Of a stretch of 64,000 bases of DNA, positions 25,501-37,241 are shown piece after piece. The position numbers were made by a program, and so were the translations under genes. The first letter of the stretch is position 1. Every line of letters begins with the position of its first letter. The stretch comes from Hirudo medicinalis (taxonomy: Eukaryota > Annelida > Clitellata > Hirudinida > Hirudinidae), in contig MPNW01000341.1 in the NCBI GenBank assembly GCA_011800805.1, forward strand, positions 1 to 64,000, written 5' to 3'. A model generated the notes under the pieces. It worked only from the letters and a program-made list of their open reading frames with translations, made no database searches and had not been told where the DNA came from.

Positions 25501-27030
25501 CACTTCACATAGACTTTCTACTTTGCTCGAATCATCCATGCTCTAGCAGTGACATCTTTAGCATGTCAGTGGACAGCAAGTTGGGGGAGGTCTTAAGCCA
25601 TCTCCTGGCTAATGGGATACACAGAGTTGTCATTGTTGATCCAGCCACTAATAATGCTCTCTACATTGCCACTTTTAGACAGATACTCAAGTACCTATGG
25701 CAAATGGTTTGGAGTTAATTTTAATAACAATGATTAATATAATCATAATAGCAATGAATAATATTAGTAGTGATAAACATGCTTCTCCTTTTGATGAGAT
25801 AATACTTGAGATGGGTTTTATTATAACAATTAGCTACATACTAAATATTTTAGACAAAGTTATAAGGACATTAAAATAATATTTACACATAATCTTATTA
25901 GCTAAATTATATTATGAAGCATGAAGCAGTATTTAGAATCTATAACACTTGCAAAACTTGCAGCTGGTGTTTGCAGACAAAGGCACAACTCAGGTCATGC
26001 ACAAATCAATCCAGGAGTTGAATATTGGATCATTTGAAAATCTTGTTTCTGTGAGGCTTTCATTTTAAGTTCCATTGCTTAATGCTTAACAATTTCTTAG
26101 TTTTTCATAAATCTCATTGGTATTCATGCTTATTTATCAGGTGGGCCTGGACACCCAGGTCTCAGAAATTTTTTCCATTCTTCTCTCCCAAAGATTATCT
26201 TCAATTCCAATTGTCGATGATGATTCCCGAGTAGTTGACCTGTTCAGGAAAGCTGATGTTATGGTTATATATTTCTAAAGATGCAGACCTTTTGATTGAA
26301 ATAGTTGTGTAATTAAATGGATGATACATTGATCAATTGTTTGATTGGGTTATTGTTGGTGTTTTTTGGCAGAGTTTGATCCTGGATGGGAGCTTTAGTG
26401 ACCTTTTCTGTCCAGTCAGGGACATCCTCAACTATGAAAGAAATGTTTGACTAATTTAAGCAACATTGTTATTTATGACAACTTCCATGAATAAATTAGC
26501 AGATCATCAAAATCCTTTAGATATTCCATACAATTAAAGTGATAAGAACATTTTTGTGCTAGGATTAAAGCTTGTTTGTTAATGTCCAATGCATTCTTAT
26601 TTGCAAAGCAACACTTGTTTGTACGTTTTCAGGGTTTTGAAGGGCTTTATAAGTGCCAAAAGATAGATAGTGCCTATGATGTCATCTCAGCAATGGTGAC
26701 ACTTGATGTGAGCCAAATTCTTCAGTTCTATTTTACATAATTGATTTTTTTTATTTTGATCAGGTTTTAGTAACCGATCACTTAGATCCAAGTTATAAAT
26801 TTTGGAAATTTAGTCGGAAATGTTACTGTATTTCTGTTTTCTACTTTATGTGATAAAAATAAAATCATTTTAATTTTTTTTAAATTGTAAGTACACATTT
26901 AATTTGTTGACAGTTACACAGGGTGGTGGTGTTGGATGAGAATGGACGGCTGGATGGTGTTGTGTCCCTCTCTGACATTGTTAAATTTGTCATTGACCCA
27001 GACAGAATGGATCCTTTGATTTTGGAATAG
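22580..27030 (+). CDS. PRKAG: AMP-activated protein kinase gamma subunit
   Basis: Nucleotide-sensing subunit of AMPK; two Bateman domains (four CBS repeats) bind AMP, ADP or ATP. Exons: 22580-22933, 23048-23239, 23810-23840, 23968-24050, 24587-24706, 24826-24907, 25016-25071 (or to 25089), 25401-25446, 25513-25706, 25964-26050, 26141-26263, 26373-26444, 26633-26707, 26914-27030; about 543 aa. Residues 1-220 are a Ser/Lys-rich extension like long human gamma-2/3 forms and are the least certain part. CBS1: AAPLWDDMSRSFVGMLTMTD; CBS2: GIHRVVIVDPATNNALY; CBS3: RLSSIPIVDDDSRVVDLFRK; CBS4: LHRVVVLDENGRLDGVVSLSD. The Asp of each TD/SD motif and the HR of CBS2 and CBS4 are kept. The CBS1 Arg that contacts phosphate (gamma-1 R70, gamma-2 R302) is His (CAT, 24865-24867). 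Two SINEs lie in introns 2 and 4. Confidence 0.92.
23491..23688 (-). mobile_element. tRNA-derived SINE, copy b, near full length (PRKAG intron 2)
   Basis: Best-preserved copy. On the minus strand it reads from a tRNA-like head (A box TTGGCCGAATGGG, B box GTTCGAAACCC) through GCATTGCCGCAAGCGC and GGAAGGAGCGCT to a tail CTATGCATATGGCGCTATAT followed by AAATGAAGTACATTTACATTT. About 195 bp. The spurious plus-strand open frames here are not genes. Confidence 0.85.
24146..24347 (+). mobile_element. tRNA-derived SINE, copy c, near full length (PRKAG intron 4)
   Basis: Forward copy: A box TTAGCTCAGACGG, B box TTCAAAACCC, AGCTTGCACTGCCACAAG, then GCACCTCTGACACTGCATGT and ATATAAATGAAGTACATTT. It lies about 460 bp from copy b in the opposite orientation. 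Confidence 0.85.
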
Positions 27031-27545
27031 ATAAGAAGATAAATTAGAATGAAAATTGGTTTTAAAAATTTGCAGGAATTTTGATAATTGAATTTCATAT
27101 CTGACCAAGGAATACAAAAACCATCTACAATGCTGCCGGAGTGTTGATGCTATTTTATTAATTTCCAAAATGAACTTGCAAATGCTTGTGCCTTATAATT
27201 GTCATTGATTAAATGAAGGCTGTTTATAAGTTTATTGTAGGATGTTTAAAGAAGAATGTTTATTATTTTAGTGTCATGGTATTTTTAGTTCTATGGAATT
27301 CTTTTTAATTTGTAAAACTTAAGAGCTTATCAAAATTTGTAGCATGCTTTCTCTTCTTAGAGACAACACTTCTTTGTGAACAAAAAAAAAGATTCATTAG
27401 AGGGAGAAATGTTTATTTTAAAATTATCAAAGAGCAACAAATAAAGATTTATGATTTTAAACACATGGCTTACATAATAGAAATAATGGTTGGAATGAAT
27501 GCAGAACCAGACATGTCCTGCAAGCAGTTTGGTGTTGTATCATTA
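27031..27545. other. Convergent gap between PRKAG and PTS
   Basis: 515 bp between two stop codons, expected to hold both 3-prime UTRs. No repeat or gene was recognised. The minus-strand open frames reaching into PRKAG exon 14 are shadows. Confidence 0.5.
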
Positions 27546-28079
27546 TTATTCACCTTTGTAGTAAATTGTGTTGTTGTCTGTCTCGTGAACTTTCACTTCG
27601 TGGAGCAGATCTGGTTTTGGCAACATTTTTTTAAGATTGTTCCAGATGAAAACCACCAGATTCTCAGTAGTACTTGTGTGTTCCTCAAAATATGCCACGT
27701 CTCTGTCAAGATTCTTGTGATCACAGAAATCCAAAATGGATGCTCTCATCACCTGCTTTAGATCAGTCAGATTATATACCATGCCGGTGACCGGGTCGAC
27801 GTTTCCCTTCAGAGTTACTTCTACTCTGTAGTTGTGACCATGTCCGTTGATGTGATTGCACTTCCCAAAAATGTTGCGATTCTCTTCGTCCGATAGATGC
27901 TTGCTGTGCAACCGGTGACAAGCACTAAACGTTTCTCCACGAGTGATATAACGACGGGTTGTTTCGTTGTACCGCTCATTATCGATGCAGAATGCCACTA
28001 TGTTGCAGAACGCTGAGCAAGTGAGAGTCCAGCTGAGCGACGGAGAGCACGACAAGATTTGCTTGTCAATTACCCGCAC
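27546..28079 (-). CDS. PTS: 6-pyruvoyl-tetrahydropterin synthase
   Basis: Zinc enzyme that converts 7,8-dihydroneopterin triphosphate to 6-pyruvoyl-tetrahydropterin, the second step of tetrahydrobiopterin synthesis in the cytosol. A single uninterrupted frame of 177 aa contains the whole enzyme (human 145 aa). Zinc ligands are His in SACHRLHSK and two in NGHGHNY; the catalytic Cys is in FGKC; the Asp-His pair is in DHKNLD; the end is [14 protein letters not shown]. The first 40 or so residues, from MRVIDKQ, have no counterpart I know. No internal ATG lies between them and the catalytic core, so 28079 is used, though a spliced upstream start is possible. It is the only intronless gene in the window. 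It is head-to-head with the dynein gene. Confidence 0.95.
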   Translation of the reverse strand: MRVIDKQILSCSPSLSWTLTCSAFCNIVAFCIDNERYNETTRRYITRGETFSACHRLHSKHLSDEENRNIFGKCNHINGHGHNYRVEVTLKGNVDPVTGMVYNLTDLKQVMRASILDFCDHKNLDRDVAYFEEHTSTTENLVVFIWNNLKKMLPKPDLLHEVKVHETDNNTIYYKGE

Positions 28080-29120
28080 GTGTCTTCAAATGCTTGGTAC
28101 ATCGACTATCTTAGCATCATACTTTGCAGGCAAAGGTCGTCAAAAGTTATAAAGTACAACAGTCGTTTATGGACGTTTTTAAAAACATCTATTTTAGTAG
28201 CACGTATGAGAAAATAAAGTTTAGGTTTGATAATGTCAAGAAATGGGTATCTTAGAAAATCCTAGCCAATTTTGGATTTGGGCTTGCAAACTAGGCTGAA
28301 AACGACTTCATATGGTGTGAGATGTAAAAAAAAATGATTTTAAATTATCAGGTCTCATTTAGGTATAAATATACCCGAAAATATAATTGATTCGTTGGAC
28401 AAGATAGCCATTTTAAATGCTTATATGCATTTTAAAAATCTTAGTATATGCATCAAATATCAAGTGTCAACAAAGCGTTTGACGTCCATGTAGCGATAGC
28501 GATTGTGGAGATAATTAGGTGATGACGCAAATGTTGAAATACTCGTTGAGTGATAGAAGGATAAAAAGAAACTGCAGCCTAAACTAAAAAGTTAATGAAT
28601 CCTCAGATGTATGTTTTCATGCAATATTTAAATTCTTCACCCTTCATTCCTTTATTAAGGTAGAGCTTAAAAGTCGAATGTTGAATGTTATCACTATGTT
28701 AGAAAGTTTATAGGATTCACGTTGTTAATTTTATTTTGTTGAATATTATAGGTCTGGTAATTTGTCCAACGACTGAATGAAGTTGATGTTTTATTGCTCA
28801 CGGAAATAAAATGTCGCCAATAATACAAACTGAGTTTTGTGACTCAGTTGCATTAGTAATTACTTAAGTAGTTTTTTTAATGTTCTGCGCCATTTTAATA
28901 ATTTGTTTTATTTTATGTATATTGAAGGTTTCCGCTAACCAAACCATCTTATGCCAATTTGACGACGTCAGTAGAACGACCGTTAGATAAAAATTCTTTT
29001 GAAAATCTTAATTTGGTAGGGTCTCTTTAAATTGAGATCATTAAATTACTTTCCTTCCAAATTATTATAAATAAATCAAATATTAAATACAGAGAATTGA
29101 AATATCTAGAGTTTCGGAAG
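28080..29120. other. Shared upstream region of PTS and dynein heavy chain
   Basis: About 1 kb between divergent starts, probably containing both promoters. A short open stretch with splice-like edges (28929-29016) could be a 5-prime exon of the dynein gene, but it does not join the frame at 29121 in phase, so it is not called. No repeat was recognised. Confidence 0.45.
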
Positions 29121-32100
29121 ATGGACAAGAAAGTGGCTTGGGTCCATTCTTCATTTCTCTCAAAACCGGCGAAGAAGCGAAGAAAAAGCTACAATGATTA
29201 TATGAAAAGTCACAAAGTCAGGAAAGATATATCTATAAGTTGATTAGAAACCTAAGTTTATTAAAAATAGAGTTTGTTAAGAAAGACATTTAATTTTGAA
29301 TTGTTTGCATTTAGGAAAAGTTGAAACAACTGAAAGAAGTTAGGTCACGAAAATTGACGGACGCTCACCATTACATGTTTTCAATGGTGGCCGCCCATTT
29401 CGATATCGAGGCTGGAGACATTGTAGAGGCAGTGGTGGATTCCCAACAAGTCAGCGAATGATCAACAATTGTTACGAACATATTAGGAATAATAACGACT
29501 AATATTAGCTGCAGAAACTAATTTTTAGTCAATATTAATGAAATAAAATGGGGTCCGTAAACTAGTTAAGTATTGCCCAGCCGTTCAGTCCACAAGGTGG
29601 TGGTATTACCTGCTAATACCATGCTTAAGCAATATTTCCTTCGAGCGTTATTGCATAACACCCTTCAATGACTATTCGCTGAATAGAACTGAATATCCGA
29701 GCAGAGTATTTCTGTTAATCTGAGAAGAGATATGTTGGTATGCTTTAGGATACGAGGGATCTTTCGGATTACTAGTAGGATACTATACCCGTAGTTTCTC
29801 TTAGTTGTCTGAAATATTCTAAATGTAACAGCAACCCTAACCCAAGTCAATACAAACATTACCTTAAATTTGTTGACATAATTAGTATTAATAATAAAAA
29901 AAATGATGATAATAATAAGTTGTAACAATAGCAATAATAATTTATTCACTTTAAAATTGTTTTAATAGTCATTACGGAAGTATACAATTTGACAGTTATT
30001 TCTTAATTTTTATTGCAGCACATTAATTTGTGTGAATCTTTCATCCAAAAGGATGGAATTTCGACGATGTTGTTTTACTTTCAACAGTCTTTCGGAGAAA
30101 GGGAGTCTGAAGGCATGATATATTTGTTATATTTTATTTAGAATAATTTATTAGCAATTGATAGTGACTCAGAAACCTCTTCGTTCAGTTTTTCATAGCA
30201 GGGTAGTCATTTCAACTTTTTCCAGCGGGGAAAACCCTCTCTCAAAAAACCATCGCTAAGCCATCATTTTGGCACTTTCGATCATGACATTCGTCTAGAA
30301 TCGACTAGAAATGGAGTTCGGCTTCAAGGGTTGTGCCCTTGCATGGTTTCGGTCGTTCCTTTTATGTAGGTTAGGGTGAACTAGCATCGTCCTCTACAAC
30401 ATGTGGAGTGCCTCAAGACTCCGTTCTGGGCCCACTCCTTTTCACGATGTACGTGGCTTAACTTGCGAGTGACATTCCGGATATGAACTCCAATGCCATA
30501 TCTTTGCTGATGACACGCAGGTCTACGGTAACTGCCAGCCAGACCAAACTGAATGCTTTTCTGTCAGGATTTCGAACTGTGCGGACGCCATCAGTGACTA
30601 GATGTTCAGTAGGTGTCTCCAATTGAACGCCAGTGAAACTGAGGTGATGTGGTGCTCCTCCGGTCGACGTGCACCTGAACTCTTTTCCAAATCGGTCGTC
30701 ATCTGCTCCGACCTGATCCAGCCAGTACACCTGTCCGCAACCTTGGGATCTGACTGTACTCAGACTGTTCCACGATCACTCATGTCAACAAAACAACTCG
30801 TTCCTGCTATGCATCTCTCAGGGAAATTCGTAGCATCGCCGCTCCACTCATTTGATGTGCGTAATCAAAGATTGATTACGGCAATTCAACTTTGGTCGGT
30901 TTATCTGCCTACCGCCTCGAACTTCAGCGTGTCATCAATGCAGCTGCTAAAATCATAAACAGCAAAGGAAAAATGACCACGTCACTCCTCTTCTTCATGA
31001 TCTCCACTGGCTACGCATTCGCCAAAGAATTGACTACAAAATCTCTTCTTTCGTTTTCAAGTCTCTCCTGGGTCATGCACCGTCACACCTGCCTTCCACT
31101 CGCACTGCACATATTTCTGTGCGGGCTCAGATCAGCAACCAGGGGCTCCCTCGTCAAATCATCTGCCCGACACTGGATGGCAGGTCTATAGGCTTGCAGA
31201 TCTGGAATAGACTCCCCTTCGATTACCAACATTGATCCAGATGGATTTCGCTCCGCCCTCAAAACCTTCTTCAGTGAAAGCTACCCTCTACATTAGTGGT
31301 CCTGAAATTCTGTTGAACATATCAAACTCTGTATCGTTATCGTTATCTCAACCCTTCCCTATAAGATGGCTTTTTTTTGCTTCTCATCACCATTTCCGAC
31401 TCTGCTATGTCTATTAAAATCACCAAAAAGCTTTTAAAACAAGTATTTTAATCGTTTTATTGACGTAGTTTACATCTTCACAGGTATAGATTTTTGTTAA
31501 AATAAAAGATAACGTTTTTGCTTTAAACGACTAAAGTCATCAATAATTTGTTCAATATTTACATTTTTGGGCGTCGGTAGCCGAGTTAGGGTTTTCACTT
31601 TGGTGCGGCTCCATTGGGAGTTCAAATTCTAGCCGCTCGCAAGAGTTTCTATAACATTTTTGGCATCATCTTGGGGAGATGCAATTATAAGATCACTCTT
31701 GGCATCACTGAGCAAGTCGCTGATCTAAAACACCACATCTGTTTCTTCACTAGTCTTTGCAGCTAAAAAAAAAAAGCTCTCGTTTTTCACTGATATCACA
31801 GGCAGTGTCAGGGCAAGATCATAAACTTCTAAGATCTCACTTAAGACCTTTAAGCTGGAGATTGAAGTGAAATTAATGAGATTTCATTTGTTCCTGCATC
31901 AACAGATGGATCTGAATCAATTTTTGTAATTTTAATTCCAACTGACTGTGTCTGAATCCAGCTCCATTTCAAATTTTCTCCTAAAGCAGTTGTGCAATGT
32001 TGCCTTCTTTGATGATCTAGGATAAATAACAAAAATAGTTGCCAAAAGTCTGATAATAATATTTGGCACGTAAGTTAATTTATGTAAGGTATGGCTCACA

Positions 32101-35100
32101 TATGCTGTATGTCAAACACTATAGCAAATGCCAAATTGAAATCTAACTCTTCTTCATTTTGATAAATTTGGGGGGGGGGCAGCAGAAACTCAGGGGGCAA
32201 CGGCTCCCCTGTCCCCCAAATGACATCAATGTCTGATAGGTCCTCAAAGTTAATACTAAATTCTTCCATATTTCAACATACTTTTATATTTTGTCTCTTA
32301 AAAGAGAATGATTAATCTCTTCAAACTGACAGTACCAATTATATCATTATGATAGCAATAAAGTGCATCTCACAAGGAATCAAAGATGCACACATTGAAA
32401 TAGTACATAACCAATAATTCATAATTTTGTAAATTGAATTGAGATTGAATCTTGTAATTGTGATCAATTTTGATTTCCACCTAGCAGAAACAAACGTTCC
32501 AGAGGTAGACTCGAAAGAAATCGGTGTCTACACAATGGACAACGAGTCTGTGAAGACTTTCATCACTTCTGGTTTCGAAATTCCGCTCGCGGGAGACTGC
32601 TTTTACTTCATCAAGGAGAAGAAAGAAATGGATGTCACTCCAGCTAATGTCACAGTTGGTTAATTTTTATAACAGCATGATCTCTATTCTCGTCACTAAT
32701 TTTTAGGTAATTGTCACTATCACTCATTAAAGGGACTTATTAGAGGAACCTTCAGTACAGCAGAATTTGGCATATTGGGCGAGTCCTACAGAATACTGAT
32801 GAACGTCTTCAATCCAATCCTGAAAGCTGCCAACACAGAAAGTACCTGGGGAATCTTGGCCCAGAGTACTTCTGGAAAAAAAACGATACAGAGCTTCATT
32901 GATTACTATGACAACTTTGCAGTATCCCTGCAAGGTTAAGTTTCTGTATAATAACATTTTATTAAATAGGATAAGTTACTTTTGATTTTAATTTTAAACT
33001 TCATTCATGAGTTCATTTATTTACTTTACAATTTAAATATCATTCAAGCTGCTAATGAGAGTGTGAAAGGGGTTGTTACCTTACCAAGGTTTGACTCTGA
33101 ACTTCAACTGAAAAGCATATCACGTGCCCAGCAATGTGTGCAATTGGCCACAAATGAAGCACTTTGCAAGTCCCTGGAAAAAACAGTCTTAAAGTGGTGC
33201 AACATTATTAAGCAGGTAAAAACATTGAGCTTTGTAATGCTTAATCTAACAAATTATAATGGTCCTTAAGGATTGTATCCTATGTAGAAGAGCTTCTTAT
33301 TCCATCACCTTCAGACTCTAGACCAATCTTGAACACTTCCACAGTTCTGGTTTATGCCAGCTTTTTCCAGCTATCAACCACTCTAGCACTAAACAATCGA
33401 TTTTCAAAGCTCTCTGATGGTTTATTAAACAGCTTATATCACTATCCCCTTGTTCTGATATCTCTGGCAGCCTCAAAAAACTTTCCTGGATCCATGTCTA
33501 CCTTACCAGTAATTATTTTGTAAGTTTCTATGAAGTCTTCCCTAGTGCATTCCCTTTCAAATGCAGTAAATTTTTGTTCTTAACCTCTCCTCATAGCTTA
33601 AATCCCAGAAATCCTTTTATTACTTACACTGCTCTTTCTGCACTTTCTCTAACATTTCAATATCTTTCTTGAAACATAGATTCCATGCAGAAGTGCAATA
33701 TTCCAGATTGGATGTCACTGATTTATAATCTCAAGATGGCATCCTTCTCGCTACTTAATGTCACCCTCCTGATCATTCCCAATAACCCATTAGCCTTTAC
33801 TTTGATGCCCCTGTACATTGTCTGGATGACTTGTTACTTCTGTGGACAACTCTCTTCAAATCCATCTCTTCTTCAGATTACTTTAAACTGTTTAATTTTA
33901 TGCAAGCTTCTTTATTATGTTATCCCATGAACAGCCATATATTTGTCAACATTAAAAGTCACTTGTCACTTTACTGACCACTTATTGTTTATTAATATTT
34001 ATTTCTTAGTAATTAGAAAGGTAGGTCTGGAATTTAAATGTCATTTGATTTGAATTCAGGGCCAGGATTTATATTCAAATTTAAGAATGTTCAGCCACAA
34101 GTGCAGTGCATTGCATAATTTTTGCCCAGGTCTAAGAATCTCACAATTTACGCAGTTATCTTTTAAATTAATGCTGAGTTTTCACCAAAATATCATTTAT
34201 ATCATTCATAAGATCATAATTAATTAATATAGAATAAAATTTATTGATAAAATTTGATTATCAGTGAGATTTCGTTGATAAATACCTTTGATGTTGTTTT
34301 TCGAGGTTTTCACCACTGAGTATGGGGTATCTTCCTGTCCAGGAAATAATTTTTATTACAGGGCTCACAAAAAGCTGATTAAAATAAGGCTCCATATAAA
34401 AGGTTTCACCTCCATAACTTGTTTATGTAATAAGATTACTGATAGTTTAGGTTATTATAGATTGGTTCTGGAAAGAGACTTAACAATATTGAAAAAGGCT
34501 TTTAAAAACTTGAATTTGTCAATTTCAGAGATTTCTATGAGGGTTAATCGCTCTAGAAAGCCATTATTATAAGCCATTATTTGAATCATTCTGAAAGTTA
34601 TGGAACAAAATGATTTTCAGGAAGACCTCAAAAACTTACTGAACATCAGAGATGAGTTGTCCTCCACGAAGCTTCCAAGGGTTGTGGTTAAACAATAGAC
34701 TTAAAAAATAAGTTAAATTTGGAAATCGACCATATTCAGGTGCCTTCAGAGGAGTGGTTTTCTGAAGTTTATTAAGCATCAGCACAAACAACTTCCAATG
34801 GAGGTTCACAAGAATATCCTACTAAACGGGGCTAAAGAGATGGTGGATTTGGAGATGAATTGAGGCTCTGTTATTTTTTCTGATGAAAAGAAATTGAATT
34901 TGGATCAGATGGCTTTAAATATCATTGACACAATGTCAAAGGGCCACTGAAACATTTTTTTAAAAGGAATTTCGGAGGTAGCTCAGTGATGATCTGGGCT
35001 GCCATTTCCTTGCATGGATCATCTGAAATTGTCTTCTTAGATGGGATGCGAAACTCATCAAAATATGTTGAAACACTGGACCAGTATTTGTTTCCGCTAT

Positions 35101-37203
35101 GTGACAAATTCATCTGGGCTATCTGACATATATGTCCATTCCTCTTTGTTGACATAACTGCTCTTGCATGCAGTCTGGTCTTCTCTCATCTGGACTACTG
35201 CAACTCCCTTCTCTATGGTACTTCTGCTTCACATATCCACTCCCTTCAGTGCACCCAAAATAATCTAGCCAAACTCGTTCTCCTCGATCCCAGCCTTAGC
35301 AGCTCTGAATGTCTGATGCAGCTGCACTGGTTGCATATATACCTTCTTTGTATCATCTTTAAAATCTCATTAATCACCTATTGTACTCTAGCTACATCTA
35401 AACCTCCCTTGTCTCAACCATCTCATTCGTCGCCAAATCCCCGACCACCTTCGTCCATCCTCTGCAATTCATCTAAACCAACCATAGATCATCCATCGTC
35501 AATCGAGACTTCACCTATGCCTCGCCTGCTGTCTGGAAAGACCTTCCCCCATCATTTGGTCTCAACCTACACTTGAACTCTTCAAGCACCAGTTGAAGAC
35601 TCATCTATTCAAGATAGCATTAAATCGAGAACCAAGGCTCCTCTGATTCTGTGCATATGGCACCATATAAATGAAATATTATTAATATTATTATTATTAT
35701 TATTTGAATAAGGCCTGGAAGGAACTGGATGAAAAGAGCATGAAACCTTTCCTGGATTCATTAAAAAATAGAGTTCAGGAGTTAATTATTAAGAAAGGCT
35801 ATAAGGTGCATTATTTTTTCTTTCAAATACATAATAATTTATAGATTTGATTTTATTAAATATGAAAATATATGCTCCCTAGTGTTTCTGGTTGATAAAC
35901 TTAATTTTGGGTATTTCCAGTTTTTCATGAAATTCGCATGAAATATTCATCTGAGTTCAATAAATTTAATAAGTTTTTAAATCTAATACATCGTACATAG
36001 TACAAAAAAATGGTCTATGAAAATCCAGTACATAAGAAGTTATCAAAAAATGTAACTGGACCAAAATTATGCAATGCACTGTATCAGTAACCATTACACA
36101 TAAATATGCATTAATTATTCACCTATTAAAAATTATTATCTATTTTATTTATTGAATTGGTATATTAGTTCATAAGTTATTTGTGATTGATTCTTAGACC
36201 CTAATGTCGAGTTCAGAGCTGAGGGTTGACAGAGATCATGAAGGTCCAATGGTGGAATTAGAATACTGGAGGCATTTGAACATCAAATACAACTCCATTC
36301 TCGAAGAAATCAGAGGGCACGAATGCAGAATGGCTATACAGATACTTAATATCACCAAATCAAGAGTTCTCAAGGTCAAGGCATATTTATTATTGTCATT
36401 TGGACCATTATTTAAATTATAAGTTTATTTTATCCAATTAAATGAATGTTAAATGTGCATCTCATCAAATTATTTCATCTAAGAACTTTTAAAAGTGTGA
36501 ACCCTTTTCTTCTCTCCAAAGTTGATTTTTACATAAAATCATCTTTCTGTTCATAAACTTAAAAAAAAGAAGAAAGAACTGAAGACATCTGAATATTTAT
36601 TATACATGTATTATTGTATTTGTTTGTTTTTGCATTTTGCATTTATTATTTCATTTAACTACAATTTATTTAATATTTTTATAATGTTATTTATTCTGCA
36701 ACAATTCAGAGTTGGAGAGTGACGAATGATAAGCTGACAGATGTTGCCAACGAAGCACGTGACAATGTTACATATTTGTACTCACTTGAGAAGTACTGCA
36801 AAGCCCTTTACCATGGTGATCCTCCTTCCATGGCCAAGTCACTTCATAGCCTCATGAATGCTATAAGAACCATTTTCACTATATCAAGGTATCTTTTGTC
36901 ACTCTTCCTTTTATTTATATACAGACACTAGCTGTTCTGTCTGGCATTGCTTGGGTTGAAGTAGAATATTTTATGCAAGAATTTATTTGTCTTATTAATT
37001 ATGTTATGTTAGTCCTTTTTATGATGAGGTTTGGCAACATTTAATCAAATTTTAAATTTTAAAATTAATATAATTTATATATAATATTTATATTTTTATA
37101 AATACTGTATAAATTCATAGATATATAATATATATTTACATTTGTATCCAATCAAAATGCCTGATGCTCCACCAATCAAAACACTTTGAACACACCAACA
37201 GAC

Positions 37204-37241
<38 letters not shown>

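Noticed and set aside
27465..27761. Plus-strand 98-aa open frame
   Set aside because: It is the complement of the PTS gene, whose catalytic motifs are unmistakable on the minus strand.
28929..29016. Possible upstream coding exon of the dynein gene
   Set aside because: Open in one frame with splice-like edges, but it ends in a phase that cannot join the frame at 29121.
32168..32222. G-run and C-run pair near a polyG tract, possible structured RNA
   Set aside because: It is an imperfect palindrome of low complexity in a TE-filled intron; no support beyond the base runs.
35714..35812. AWKELDEKS... segment as a dynein exon
   Set aside because: It has donor-like sequence after it but matches the C-terminus of Tc1-type transposases; dynein exon 6 joins exon 7 (36198) directly in phase.
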